A DNA stretch of 64,000 nt from Pseudomonas huaxiensis (GTDB taxonomy: Bacteria; Pseudomonadota; Gammaproteobacteria; Pseudomonadales; Pseudomonadaceae): contig NZ_QKVL01000011.1 in NCBI RefSeq assembly GCF_003231275.1, positions 62,001-126,000 of the forward strand, given 5' to 3'. Position 1 is the first letter of the stretch; the number at the start of each line of letters is the position of its first letter. Shown piece by piece: positions 56,140 through 64,000 of this stretch. A program made the translations under genes and the position numbers. The notes beneath the pieces are model-generated. The model saw nothing but the letters and a program-made list of their open reading frames with translations, had not been told where the DNA came from and did no database searches.

Positions 56140-57276
56140 ATGAGTCTCGATATTTTCTGGTTCCTGCCGACGTCCGGCGACACCCGCTACCTCGGCCACT
56201 CGGCCAGTGGCCGGCCGGCAACCAATGCCTACATGCGGCAGATCGCCGTGGCCGCCGACCAGCTCGGCTACGACGGCCTGCTGATTCCCACCGGCGCCAG
56301 TTGCCTGGACCCATGGGTCACTGCCGCCAGCCTGGTACCGGTGACCCAGCGGATCAAACTGCTGGTGGCCCTGCGCACTTCACTGGGCAATCCCACCGCG
56401 TCAGCGCGCCAGGCCGCCAGCCTGGACCAGGCCAGCAACGGTCGCCTGCTGCTCAACGTGGTGCCCGGCGGTGATGCCACCGAACTGGCCGCCGATGGCG
56501 TGTTCCTCAAGCACGACGAACGCTACGAAGCCTCGGACGAATTCCTGACCATCTGGCGCCGTCTGCTGGAAGGCGAGAACGTCGATTTCGAAGGCAAGCA
56601 CCTCAAGGTGGAAGGCGCGCAGAACTTCTTCCCGCCCGTGCAGAAACCCTACCCGCCGTTGTACTTCGGCGGCTCGTCGCCAGCGGCGCATGAGCTCGCG
56701 GCCAAGCATGTCGACGCCTACCTGACCTGGGGCGAGCCGCCGGCAGCGGTCGCCGAGAAGATCGCCGACGTCCGCGCCCGCGCCGCCAAACATGGTCGCA
56801 CCGTGCGCTTCGGTGTGCGCCTGCACGTCATCGTGCGCGAAACCAACGAAGCCGCCTGGGCCGCCGCCGACGAACTGATCAGCCACCTGGACGAAGACAC
56901 CATCGCCGCGGCACAGGCCAACTACGCCAAGATGGACTCCGAAGGCCAGCGGCGCATGGCCGCCCTGCACGGCGGCGACCGCAACAAACTGGAAGTGGCG
57001 CCGAACCTGTGGGCCGGCGTTGGCCTGGTGCGTGGCGGTGCCGGCACCGCGCTGGTGGGCGACCCGGAAACCGTCGCCGCACGCCTGCTGGAATACGCCG
57101 ACCTGGGCGTCGACAGCTTCGTACTCTCCGGCTACCCGCACCTGGAAGAAGCCTACCGTTTCGCCGAACTGGTGTTCCCGCTGCTGCCGGGCAAGGGCAA
57201 GGTCACCGTGGACGGCGCCTTCACCGGCGGCGCGTTCGATATCCGTGCCGGCAAAGGCAAGGAGCAGGCGGCATGA
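56140..57276 (+). CDS. ssuD: FMNH2-dependent alkanesulfonate monooxygenase, SsuD/MsuD family
   Basis: A 378-residue bacterial-luciferase-like monooxygenase that splits alkanesulfonates into aldehyde and sulfite with FMNH2 and oxygen. It matches SsuD along its length: [37 protein letters not shown] (family catalytic-type Cys in SC), [29 protein letters not shown], and [16 protein letters not shown]. The ATG at 56140 has GAGGA 7 bases upstream; a TTG three bases earlier is less likely. MsuD (methanesulfonate) and SsuD cannot be told apart by eye. Sixty-two bases after sfnR; overlaps the next gene by ATGA. Confidence 0.92.
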   Translation: MSLDIFWFLPTSGDTRYLGHSASGRPATNAYMRQIAVAADQLGYDGLLIPTGASCLDPWVTAASLVPVTQRIKLLVALRTSLGNPTASARQAASLDQASNGRLLLNVVPGGDATELAADGVFLKHDERYEASDEFLTIWRRLLEGENVDFEGKHLKVEGAQNFFPPVQKPYPPLYFGGSSPAAHELAAKHVDAYLTWGEPPAAVAEKIADVRARAAKHGRTVRFGVRLHVIVRETNEAAWAAADELISHLDEDTIAAAQANYAKMDSEGQRRMAALHGGDRNKLEVAPNLWAGVGLVRGGAGTALVGDPETVAARLLEYADLGVDSFVLSGYPHLEEAYRFAELVFPLLPGKGKVTVDGAFTGGAFDIRAGKGKEQAA

Positions 57277-58121
57277 AGATCATCGACCTGCGCTGCCGCC
57301 CGGCGTATCTGCACCCGTTCTTCGGCGGCGTGCCGGGCTCGCCCGAGCACGACACCGCACGCTGGCTGAACCGCCGCGTCGGCACCCGTGGCGCGGACAA
57401 CCACTTCGAGCGCTCACTGACCCAGGAAGGCTTCCTCGGCGAGGTACGCGAGGCCGGGCTGTACAAGGCTGCGGTGGTGGGTCGGCACACGCCGTCCCAG
57501 CACCTGTCCAACGACCTGATCCACAGCGTGGTGAACGGCCACGCCGAACTGATCGGCGTGGGCGCGGTGGAGCCGGTGCTGCTGGGGATCGAAGGCGCGA
57601 TCGCCGAGATCGACCGCGCCATCGACGTCCTTGGTCTGCTTGCCATCGACCTTGAGCCAGGCTTCGCCGAGCCGGCGCGGCAAGCGGATGATCCGCTGTA
57701 CTGGCCGATCTACGAACACCTGCAAAAACGCGGCGTGCCGCTGTTCATCATGAGCGGCCCGACCACCCCGGACCCGGCCTACAACGACCCCGGCCGCCTG
57801 GCCGTGGTGGCCCGGGCGTTTCCCGAGCTGAAGATCGTCGCCAGCCATGGCTACTGGCCGAACGTGCAACAGGCGATCGGCGTGGCGTTCCGCTACGACA
57901 ACATCCACCTGCTGCCGGACATGTACCTGTTCCAGGCGGGCAGCGAAGCGTATGTGCAGGCGGCCAACGGCTTTTTGGCCGACCAGTTGCTGTTCGGGTC
58001 TTCGTACACCTTCCGGCCGATCGCGCAGAGCATCGAGGATGCGCAGAAGCTGGGGTTCAAGGATGAGGTGGTGGAGAAGTTCTTCTACGGTAATGCGGCC
58101 AGGATTCTGAATCTGGCGTAA
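57273..58121 (+). CDS. Amidohydrolase-2-like protein with altered metal site
   Basis: A 282-residue TIM-barrel protein of the amidohydrolase-2 (ACMSD-like) family, recognised from [15 protein letters not shown] at the N terminus, [20 protein letters not shown], the [20 protein letters not shown] strand and [14 protein letters not shown] near the end. Key residues are missing: the metal-binding HxH after the first strand reads R-C-R, and the catalytic Asp of the usual GSDYP reads Ser (GSSYT). One His (ASHGYW) remains. It therefore may be non-metal, non-hydrolytic or have a new function. Its ATG overlaps the ssuD stop (ATGA), so it is coupled to desulfonation. Last gene of the plus unit. Confidence 0.85.
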   Translation: MKIIDLRCRPAYLHPFFGGVPGSPEHDTARWLNRRVGTRGADNHFERSLTQEGFLGEVREAGLYKAAVVGRHTPSQHLSNDLIHSVVNGHAELIGVGAVEPVLLGIEGAIAEIDRAIDVLGLLAIDLEPGFAEPARQADDPLYWPIYEHLQKRGVPLFIMSGPTTPDPAYNDPGRLAVVARAFPELKIVASHGYWPNVQQAIGVAFRYDNIHLLPDMYLFQAGSEAYVQAANGFLADQLLFGSSYTFRPIAQSIEDAQKLGFKDEVVEKFFYGNAARILNLA

Positions 58122-58141
58122 CACTCCCAGGGCCCATGGCC

Positions 58142-58219
58142 CCCTGTGGGAGCTGGCTTGCCAGCGATGGCTATAGTGACTTCACTGATGCTATCGCTGG
58201 CACGCCAGCTCCCACAGGG
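58142..58219. repeat. REPIN between the converging sulfur operons
   Basis: CCCTGTGGGAGCTGGCTTGC with CAGCGATG (58142-58169) and CTATCGCTGGCACGCCAGCT with CCCACAGGG (58191-58219). It separates the convergent amidohydrolase-like and metN genes and may serve as a two-way stop. Confidence 0.8.
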
Positions 58220-58242
58220 ATAGAGCAAGGACTGGGATTTGC

Positions 58243-59244
58243 TCAGGCCTGCTCGATCCGGTCCGCCAGTTCCCTGATGCTTTCCAGATCCACCTTGCCA
58301 ACCGCCACCCGCAACCGCCCCAGCGCCCGCCCCTGAATCCGCTCCACCCCGCCCTGTACCAGCCGCAGCCCCGGCAACGCCGCCGACAACGCTGCAAGAT
58401 CAGGCTCCAGCCCGCGCTCACCGGTGTAATGCAGATCCAGCAACACCTCGCCCTCGGCGCTCCGTGCGCTGTCTTCGACGTGCTCGGAGCCGGCCAGCAG
58501 AATCCGGCTCACTTCATGTTTCGGATCACCGAACACCCGCCACACCTCGCCCTGCTCCACCACCTGCCCGCGCTCCAGCACCGCTACGCGGTGACAGAGG
58601 TCACGGATCACTTCCATTTCATGGGTGATGAGCACGATGGTCAGGCCCAGGCGCCGGTTGATGTCGCGCAGCAGTTGCAGGATTGCCTGGGTGCTTTCCG
58701 GGTCGAGCGCCGAAGTGGCTTCGTCGCACAGCAGAATCTGTGGTTCCAGCACCAGCGCGCGGGCGATACCGACGCGCTGTTTCTGCCCACCCGACAACTG
58801 TGCCGGGTACGCATCGCGGCGCTCGACCAGGCCGACCAGTTGCAACAACTCATCGACCCGGCGTAGCCGTTCCGCCGCCGCCACACCGGCCATACGCAGC
58901 GGCAGTTCGATGTTCTCGGCGACGGTGCGGGTGGCCATCAGGTTGAAGTGCTGGAAGATCATCGCCACCTGCCGGCGCAGCGGGCGCAGCTGTGTGGTGC
59001 TCAAGGCCGCGATGTCCTGGCCGTTGATCAACACCTGGCCGGTGCTGGGGGTTTCGAGGCGGTTGATCAGTCGCAGCAACGAAGACTTTCCGGCGCCGCT
59101 GCGGCCGATGATGCCGAAGATTTCACCGCGCTGGACCTGCAGGTCGATGTCCTGGAGGGCGGTGAGATTGCCGTAGCGTTTGCCGATCCCGCGTAGTTGC
59201 AGAGGAATGACGGAGGCGAGGATTTCCTGAGAGAAGCGGGTCAC
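58243..59244 (-). CDS. metN: Methionine-type ABC importer ATPase, MetN
   Basis: A 333-residue ABC ATPase of the D/L-methionine uptake family: Walker [16 protein letters not shown], signature [15 protein letters not shown], Walker [17 protein letters not shown] and the switch His in LITHEM. The C-terminal NIL-type regulatory domain follows (from about residue 255, ending ...[19 protein letters not shown]). The start is GTG at 59244, without a strong ribosome site. It is the last gene of the sfnB unit, separated from metQ by a REPIN. In this context the transporter may import methionine or another sulfur source rather than serve normal methionine uptake. Confidence 0.9.
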   Translation of the reverse strand: MTRFSQEILASVIPLQLRGIGKRYGNLTALQDIDLQVQRGEIFGIIGRSGAGKSSLLRLINRLETPSTGQVLINGQDIAALSTTQLRPLRRQVAMIFQHFNLMATRTVAENIELPLRMAGVAAAERLRRVDELLQLVGLVERRDAYPAQLSGGQKQRVGIARALVLEPQILLCDEATSALDPESTQAILQLLRDINRRLGLTIVLITHEMEVIRDLCHRVAVLERGQVVEQGEVWRVFGDPKHEVSRILLAGSEHVEDSARSAEGEVLLDLHYTGERGLEPDLAALSAALPGLRLVQGGVERIQGRALGRLRVAVGKVDLESIRELADRIEQA

Positions 59245-59287
59245 GATCTGAACACTCTGGTTGGTTGAGCACTAAGGGCCTCTGCGA

Positions 59288-59356
59288 CCCATCGCGAGCA
59301 AGCTCGCTCCTACAGCAATGTGGAATTTCTGTAGGAGCGAGCTTGCTCGCGATGGG
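59288..59356. repeat. REPIN of the GTAGGAGCGAGC family between metQ and metN
   Basis: CCCATCGCGAGCAAGCTCGC with TCCTACAG (59288-59315) and CTGTAGGAGCGAGCTTGCTC with GCGATGGG (59329-59356), a perfect inverted pair with a 13-base spacer. It belongs to a different REP family from those around the T6SS cluster. Inside an operon it could lower expression of metN relative to metQ. Confidence 0.85.
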
Positions 59357-59367
59357 CCCCGAATCAA

Positions 59368-60144
59368 TCAGAAGCCCGGCGCAATCTGACCCTTGTAACG
59401 GGTCAGGATAAAGTTGCGCACTTCAGGCGAGTTCAGCGCCTTGGCCAGTTTCTGGATACCCGGGTCCTGCAGGTTGTCCGGACGGGCCACCAGGTACTCG
59501 ACGTACAGATCCTTGCCCTTCTCGACGATCAGCGCGCTGTTGGTGTCGATCCCGGCTTCCAGGGCGTAGTTGGCAAACACGAACGCCAGGTCCACCTGGT
59601 TCACCGCACGGGCCAGCAAGGCGCCTTCGAGTTCGCGGATTTTCAGTTTCTTCGGGTTCTCGGCGATATCACGCTGGGTCGCCAGGGTGTTGCTCGGGTC
59701 CTTGAGTTTGATCAGCCCCGCCTCGTGCAGCAGCACCAGGGCGCGACCGGTGTTCACCGGGTCGTTGGGGATGGCCACACTGGCGCCATCGGGCAGGTCC
59801 TTGAGGTCCTTGATCTTGGTCGAATACGCGCCGAACGGCTCGATGTGCACACCCACCACCGGCACCAGATCGGTGTGGCGGGTCTTGTTGAAGTCATCGA
59901 GGAACGGCCGGTACTGGTAGTAGTTGGCGTCGAGGTTCTTCTCGGCCAGTTGCAGGTTGGGCTGGATGAAGTCGGTGAAGACCTTGATGTCCAGGTCCAC
60001 ACCTTCCTTGGCCAGCACCGGTTTGACGAACTCGAGTATCTCGGCGTGGGGCACCGGGGTCGCGCCGACGGTGAGTTTTTCGTTGGCATGGGCCGACAGG
60101 CTGATGATTGCGGCGGCCAGGACCGCCAGAGACTGCTTGAACAT
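59368..60144 (-). CDS. metQ: MetQ-family periplasmic binding protein
   Basis: A 258-residue substrate-binding protein of the NlpA/MetQ family. A signal peptide (KQSLAVLAAAIISLSAHANE) ends in an AHA cleavage site without a lipobox cysteine, so it is soluble in the periplasm rather than a lipoprotein. Family landmarks are LTVGATPVPHAEILEFVKPV, NYYQYRPFLDDFNK, VGVHIEPFGAYSTKIKDLKD and VNQVDLAFVFANYALEAGID. AAAGGAGCAC precedes the ATG at 60144. Encoded 70 bases after the permease gene. Ligand may be methionine, a derivative or another sulfur compound. Confidence 0.9.
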   Translation of the reverse strand: MFKQSLAVLAAAIISLSAHANEKLTVGATPVPHAEILEFVKPVLAKEGVDLDIKVFTDFIQPNLQLAEKNLDANYYQYRPFLDDFNKTRHTDLVPVVGVHIEPFGAYSTKIKDLKDLPDGASVAIPNDPVNTGRALVLLHEAGLIKLKDPSNTLATQRDIAENPKKLKIRELEGALLARAVNQVDLAFVFANYALEAGIDTNSALIVEKGKDLYVEYLVARPDNLQDPGIQKLAKALNSPEVRNFILTRYKGQIAPGF

Positions 60145-60214
60145 GATGTGCTCCTTTGGGATTTGGGTTGGCCGTCGTAGGGCGAACGTGGGGCCGGATT
60201 GGGCAAAACGGTAT

Positions 60215-60880
60215 TCAGCGGCGGGTGAAGTGCCGCACCAGGCGATCACCGCTCATTTGCAGGGCCTGCACCAACAGGATCAGCAGCAGCACGGTGACCA
60301 CCATCACATCGGTCTGGAAGCGCTGGTAACCGAAGCGGATCGCCAGGTCACCCAGGCCGCCGCCACCGATCACTCCGGCCATCGCGGTGTAATCCACCAG
60401 TACGATGGCGGTCACGGTAACGGCGGCAATCAGGCCGGTACGCGATTCCGGCAACAGCGTGTAGCGGATGATCTGCCAGGTGCTGCCACCCATGGCCTGA
60501 CTGGCTTCCACCAGCCCGCGATCGACCTCACGCAGCGCGGTTTCCACCAGCCGGGCGAAGAACGGCGTGCAGCCCACCACCAGCGGCGGAATGGTGCCGC
60601 GCACGCCCAGCGAGGTGCCGGTGATCAGGGTGGTGACCGGGATCAGTACGATCAGCAGGATGATGAACGGCAGCGAACGCAACACGTTCGCCACCAGCGA
60701 CAGGCAGCGGTACAACAGCGGGCTGGACAACAACTGACGCTGCCCGGTGAGGTACAACAGCACCCCCAGCGGCAGCCCGAGCAGCACGGTGAAGGCCAGC
60801 GCCGCGCCGAGCATGCTCAGGGTTTCCAGGCTGGCCTCGCCGACCTCACCCCAGTTCAGGTTGACCAGCAGCTCGTTCAT
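60215..60880 (-). CDS. metI: MetI-family ABC permease
   Basis: A 221-residue ABC permease with five to six membrane helices and the ATPase-contact EAA loop (REVDRGLVEASQAMGGSTWQ). VLRSLPFIILLIVLIPVTTL and VDYTAMAGVIGGGGLGDLAI are typical of MetI. Its ATG overlaps the stop of the upstream monooxygenase gene (ATGA, 60877-60880), tying transport to the oxygenase genes. The order here is permease, binding protein, ATPase, unlike the usual metN-metI-metQ. Confidence 0.92.
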   Translation of the reverse strand: MNELLVNLNWGEVGEASLETLSMLGAALAFTVLLGLPLGVLLYLTGQRQLLSSPLLYRCLSLVANVLRSLPFIILLIVLIPVTTLITGTSLGVRGTIPPLVVGCTPFFARLVETALREVDRGLVEASQAMGGSTWQIIRYTLLPESRTGLIAAVTVTAIVLVDYTAMAGVIGGGGLGDLAIRFGYQRFQTDVMVVTVLLLILLVQALQMSGDRLVRHFTRR

Positions 60881-62250
60881 TTGCCGAACTCCCGACGCAG
60901 CGCGGCGACCGGATGGGGCGCACGCAGACGGTCACCCTGGCCGAACAGCTTGTTGCGCAAGGTGCCTTCGGCGTACTCGCGCTTGAACAGGCCGCGGGCC
61001 TGCAACTCCGGCACCAGCAGATCGACCACGGCGACGAAGGTTTCCGGGGCGACCACACTGGCCAGGTTGAAACCATCGACACCGGTTGCCTCGACCCACT
61101 CCTGCAACTGGTCGGCGACGGTCTGCGCCGAGCCCACCAGCACCGGGCCGTCACCGCCGATGGCGCAGTAATCGGCGATTTCAGCGGTGGTCCAGGTGCG
61201 CGTCGGGTCGGCGCGGGTGAAGGCTTCGACCGCCGACTGGATGGCGTCGCTCGGCACTTCGCGCAGCACTTGCTCCGGGTCGTACTGGGCGAAATCGATA
61301 CCGGTCCAGCCCGACATCAACGTCAGTGCACCCGTGGCGCTGGCGTACTCGCGGTACTCGCGCAGACGGGCCAACGCCGCCTCGTCGGTCTCGGCGACGA
61401 TCACCGTGAGCTGTTCGAGGATGACGATATCGTCCGCCGCACGCCCGGCGGCAACCGCTGCAGCGCGGAACTCATCCACCTGTTTCTTCAGCACCGCCTT
61501 GCTTGGCGCGGCGACGAACACGCACTCGGCATTGGCTGCGGCGAAGGTCCGGCCCCGGCTCGACGCGCCGGCCTGGTAGAGCACCGGCGTGCGCTGCGGC
61601 GACGGCTCGCAAAGGTGGAAACCCGGCACCTTGAAGTAGGTGCCGTCATGGTCAATGCCGTGGACCTTGGCCGGATCGGCATACACGCCGCTGTCGCGGT
61701 CGGCACGCACGGCGTCTTCTTCCCAACTGTTTTCCCATAGCTTGTAGCAGACCTGCAAGTATTCCTCGGCCAGCGCGTAACGCTGGTCGTGGGAGAGCTG
61801 TTCGCGCTGGCCTAGGTTGCGCGCGCCACTGCTCAGGTACGAGGTGACAATGTTCCAGCCGGCGCGGCCCTGGGTCAGGTGATCGAGGGTGGACATGCGC
61901 CGGGCGAACGGAAACGGGTGCTCGAACGACACCGAGGCGGTCACGCCAAAGCCCAGATGCTCGGTGGCCGCAGCCATGGCCGGCACCAGTTGCAGCGGGT
62001 CATTGACCGGCACCTGGGCACCGCTGCTCAGCGCCGCGTCGGCGCTGCCGCCATAGACGTCATAGACCCCCAGCACATCGGCGATGAACAGGCCGTCGAT
62101 GCGGCCGCGCTCCAGGGTTTTCGCCAGCTCGACCCAGTAATGGATATCGGCGTAGCGCCGCGACTGGTCGCGGGGATGCCGCCAGAGGCCGGGCGACAAG
62201 TGCCCGACGGTGTTCATGGCGAAGGCGTTGAGACGAATCTGCTTGGACAT
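60877..62250 (-). CDS. FMNH2-dependent monooxygenase, NtaA/SnaA/DszA (LLM) family
   Basis: A 457-residue luciferase-like flavin monooxygenase of the NtaA/SnaA/SoxA branch, which includes nitrilotriacetate and dibenzothiophene-sulfone monooxygenases. Supporting sequence: IRLNAFAMNTVGHLSPGLWR, YWVELAKTLERGRIDGLFIA, FEHPFPFARRMSTLDHLTQG, RAGWNIVTSYLSSGARNLG, and LYQAGASSRGRTFAAANAEC. It needs reduced FMN, presumably from MsuE of the converging unit. It is 9 bases after sfnB and overlaps metI. The substrate is likely an organosulfur compound because of the context. Confidence 0.9.
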   Translation of the reverse strand: MSKQIRLNAFAMNTVGHLSPGLWRHPRDQSRRYADIHYWVELAKTLERGRIDGLFIADVLGVYDVYGGSADAALSSGAQVPVNDPLQLVPAMAAATEHLGFGVTASVSFEHPFPFARRMSTLDHLTQGRAGWNIVTSYLSSGARNLGQREQLSHDQRYALAEEYLQVCYKLWENSWEEDAVRADRDSGVYADPAKVHGIDHDGTYFKVPGFHLCEPSPQRTPVLYQAGASSRGRTFAAANAECVFVAAPSKAVLKKQVDEFRAAAVAAGRAADDIVILEQLTVIVAETDEAALARLREYREYASATGALTLMSGWTGIDFAQYDPEQVLREVPSDAIQSAVEAFTRADPTRTWTTAEIADYCAIGGDGPVLVGSAQTVADQLQEWVEATGVDGFNLASVVAPETFVAVVDLLVPELQARGLFKREYAEGTLRNKLFGQGDRLRAPHPVAALRREFGK

Positions 62251-62259
62251 GGGCGGACC

Positions 62260-63483
62260 TCAGTTCCAGTCGTGACGCGGCGGCTTGATGCCGTTCAGCG
62301 CCCAGTTGCCGACCAGGTGGTACTTCCAGCGCACCGGGTCGTGCAGGGTGTGCACTCGGGCGTTGCGCCAGTGGCGGTCGAAATTGTGTCTGGCCAGGGA
62401 CGAGCGGGTGCCGCCCAGCTCGAACAGACGGTTGGTGGCTTCGATGGCGGCTTCGGTGGTCAGCACCTTGGCCTTGGCCACGGCCACCGAGGCGGCGGCG
62501 ACGTTGTCTTCGTCCGGCGCCGGCTTGGCCGCGTCGAGCACCCAGCCGGCCCGTTCCAGCAGCGCTTCGGCGGCTTCCTGGCGGATTTCCAGCGAGCCGA
62601 CCTGGATGATGGTCAGCGGGTCGTCGCCGGCCTTCTCCACCTGGGCATCGACCCACGGACGGGCGTGTTCGCGGACGAAGGCGATGGTGTCGTCCAGCGC
62701 AGCGCGGCCAATGCCGGCGTCGATCGCGGCGGTGGTCAACTGGGCGAACGGGCCGGCCAGGGTCGGGCTTTCATAGGAGCGGTAGCTGGCGAACAGATGG
62801 AAGGCCGGCACCCGCAGGCCGTCGGCGATCACCGTGCCGCTGGAGGTGGTGCGCTGACCGACGCTGTCCCAGTCATCCACCACCACCAGGCCCGGCGTGC
62901 CGCGCTGAACGAAGGCCAGTTGTCCGCGACCTTGTTCATCCAGCGCCAGCACGCCGATCCAGTGGGCGTAGAGCGAACCGGTGCAATAGCCCTTGCGCCC
63001 GTCGATGCGGTAGCCATCGCCTTCGGCGACCAGGCGGGTGCGGATGTCCTGCACGGTCTTGCCGCCGGTTTCCGACAGCGCATTGGCGAAGCGATGGCCC
63101 TTGAGCACCAGATCGAAGAAGAAGCGCTTCTGCTCGTCGCTGCCTTGCAGGCGGATGTCTTCCAACAGGCAGTAATGGTTCTGCGGGATCTGGCCGAGGG
63201 ACGGGTCAGCAGCGGAAACAATGGCGATCACCTTGGCCAGCGTCGCGAAGGACACCTCGGCACCACCGTAGGTGCGTGGCACGGTAATGCCCCACAGCCC
63301 GCTGTTGGAAAAGGCATCGACCACATCGGCCGGCACCTGCCGCGTGCGATCACGCTCGGAAGCGCCTTCGCGCAGCAACGCGGCGATACGGTGGGCGACG
63401 GCGATGGCTTCGGCATCGTCGCGGATAAGGTGCGCATCCGGCTGGCGGATGTCGTAGTGGGCAGAAACGGCAGGTGTGGACAT
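62260..63483 (-). CDS. sfnB: SfnB-family sulfur acquisition oxidoreductase
   Basis: A 407-residue acyl-CoA-dehydrogenase-fold flavoprotein of the SfnB family, named in Pseudomonas for sulfur scavenging. It has GLWGITVPRTYGGAEVSFAT, LGQIPQNHYCLLEDIRLQGS, ANALSETGGKTVQDIRTRLV, YRIDGRKGYCTGSLYAHWIG and the closing RHWRNARVHTLHDPVRWKYH. The start at 63483 has CAAGGAAC 7 bases upstream; a longer frame begins at 63516 inside the leader. First gene of the minus-strand sigma-54 unit. Related to, but clearly distinct from, the SfnC protein of the converging unit. Confidence 0.92.
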   Translation of the reverse strand: MSTPAVSAHYDIRQPDAHLIRDDAEAIAVAHRIAALLREGASERDRTRQVPADVVDAFSNSGLWGITVPRTYGGAEVSFATLAKVIAIVSAADPSLGQIPQNHYCLLEDIRLQGSDEQKRFFFDLVLKGHRFANALSETGGKTVQDIRTRLVAEGDGYRIDGRKGYCTGSLYAHWIGVLALDEQGRGQLAFVQRGTPGLVVVDDWDSVGQRTTSSGTVIADGLRVPAFHLFASYRSYESPTLAGPFAQLTTAAIDAGIGRAALDDTIAFVREHARPWVDAQVEKAGDDPLTIIQVGSLEIRQEAAEALLERAGWVLDAAKPAPDEDNVAAASVAVAKAKVLTTEAAIEATNRLFELGGTRSSLARHNFDRHWRNARVHTLHDPVRWKYHLVGNWALNGIKPPRHDWN

Positions 63484-63523
63484 GAATGTTCCTTGATCCT
63501 GATGACATGGATACAAGGGTTAG

Positions 63524-63539
63524 AGCACAAGCCATGCCA
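63524..63539 (-). promoter_or_regulatory. Sigma-54 (-24/-12) promoter of the sfnB operon
   Basis: On the minus strand TGGCATGGCTTGTGCT fits TGGCACG-N4-TTGCW with two mismatches and exact GG/GC spacing. The predicted start near 63513 gives a leader of about 30 bases to the sfnB ATG. Confidence 0.8.
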
Positions 63540-63635
63540 ACGATATAAATCCTTTATTTTCAGTGAGTTAGAGAATCACCAAGACATCAGGAATCGACTG
63601 CCGGACAGCAAAGTGTTGGGCGGGTGTTGATGGGT

Positions 63636-63655
63636 GAACAGTTGGGTGAGGAACA
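63636..63655 (-). promoter_or_regulatory. Candidate SfnR upstream activating site of the sfnB operon
   Basis: On the minus strand TGTTC-N7-AACTGTTC, identical at all 13 fixed positions to the motif before msuE, in the same orientation to its promoter. It ends 96 bases upstream of the -24 element. Confidence 0.6.
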
Positions 63656-63867
63656 TCAGTGGTATGTCGGCGTTTTTGGTGTGGCGTTCAGATCGAGCAC
63701 CTTGGGGCGCATCGCTGCGGTCCGGCGCCCCGATACGCCGTAGCGATACCTGCCCAATCCCCTACCGTACGGCGCCTGATGACAACAAACACGGAACGCC
63801 TGAAAAATCCGCTGTCTCCAACATTCAGGACCCTCGCGCACCGGGCGCGAAACAGGAGACTGCCGCC
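63656..63867. other. Intergenic region with a degenerate REP fragment
   Basis: Between the sfnB regulatory sites and the YIP1 gene. Positions 63709-63732 (GCATCGCTGCGG / TCCGGCGCCCCG) resemble the extra loop sequence of the extended REP unit at 16.15-16.18 kb, in reverse complement. No gene is credible. The YIP1 promoter should be here. Confidence 0.45.
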
Positions 63868-64000
63868 ATGAAAGCTCATTTCGTCAAACTCATGACCCAC
63901 CCGGATTACGCCTGGGTGGATATCCGCAGCGAAGAAGAACGCCAGCCCCGCCACTACCTCCCGCACCTGCTGCTGTGGGCGCTATTGCCTGCGGTGTGCC
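63868..64000 (+). CDS. YIP1-family inner-membrane protein (5-prime end only)
   Basis: The first 44 codons of a gene that runs off the window. The start MKAHFVKLMTHPDYAWVDIR, followed by RHYLPHLLLWALLPAVC, which opens the first membrane helix, matches bacterial YIP1-family proteins (helical membrane proteins of unknown function). ACAGGAGAC lies 8-11 bases before the ATG at 63868. Confidence 0.75.
   Translation, partial: MKAHFVKLMTHPDYAWVDIRSEEERQPRHYLPHLLLWALLPAVC

Overview
This is about 64 kb of GC-rich, densely coded chromosome that looks like Pseudomonas, most likely the P. fluorescens complex. The support is the gene families (DUF1652 protein, MHYT-GGDEF-EAL protein, MuxABC-OpmB-type efflux operon, H3-like type VI secretion cluster, sfn/msu sulfur genes) and many intergenic REP/REPIN palindromes built on GTGGGAGCTGGCTTGCCAGC or GTAGGAGCGAGCTTGCTCGC. 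I saw no rRNA, tRNA, CRISPR array, insertion sequence or phage gene.

Layout. 0-4.4 kb: VOC protein, zinc alcohol dehydrogenase, DUF1652 protein, and a membrane cyclic-di-GMP enzyme with both GGDEF and EAL motifs. 4.6-13.7 kb (minus strand): a four-gene tripartite efflux operon with two different RND pumps. 13.9-22.4 kb: thiol peroxidase, serine/threonine-type transporter, aromatic aminotransferase, malate:quinone oxidoreductase, APC permease and iron-type alcohol dehydrogenase. A 335-bp imperfect inverted repeat follows at 22.4-22.8 kb. 22.8-26.4 kb: two divergent LysR regulators, an EamA exporter, a chorismate mutase and a short gene remnant. 26.4-30.4 kb (minus strand): a Fur-box-controlled FecI/FecR/TonB-receptor cell-surface signalling unit. 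30.4-33.2 kb: YddG-type exporter and a hybrid LOV blue-light histidine kinase.

33.3-52.8 kb is a complete type VI secretion system in two divergent arms. The minus arm is tssJ-tssK-tssL-tssM-tssA. The plus arm is tssB-tssC-hcp-tssE-tssF-tssG-tssH-vgrG plus a YwqK-like repeat gene. A DUF4280/PAAR-like gene lies beyond a REP patch. The order matches my memory of the P. aeruginosa H3-T6SS. REPINs of one family sit just outside both ends of the tss block.

53.2-63.5 kb is an organosulfur scavenging cluster in two converging transcription units: msuE/sfnE-sfnC-sfnR-ssuD-amidohydrolase-like (plus) and sfnB-LLM monooxygenase-metI-metQ-metN (minus). Each begins with a good sigma-54 -24/-12 element. 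About 97 nt upstream of each lies the same 20-bp motif (TGTTC-N7-AACTGTTC) in the same orientation. The plus unit encodes the sigma-54 activator SfnR, so the simplest model is that SfnR drives both units from this motif during sulfate limitation. I regard this promoter architecture as the best new lead in the window. The amidohydrolase-like protein translationally coupled to ssuD lacks the usual metal-ligand residues and may have a different chemistry. The window ends inside a YIP1-family membrane protein gene.
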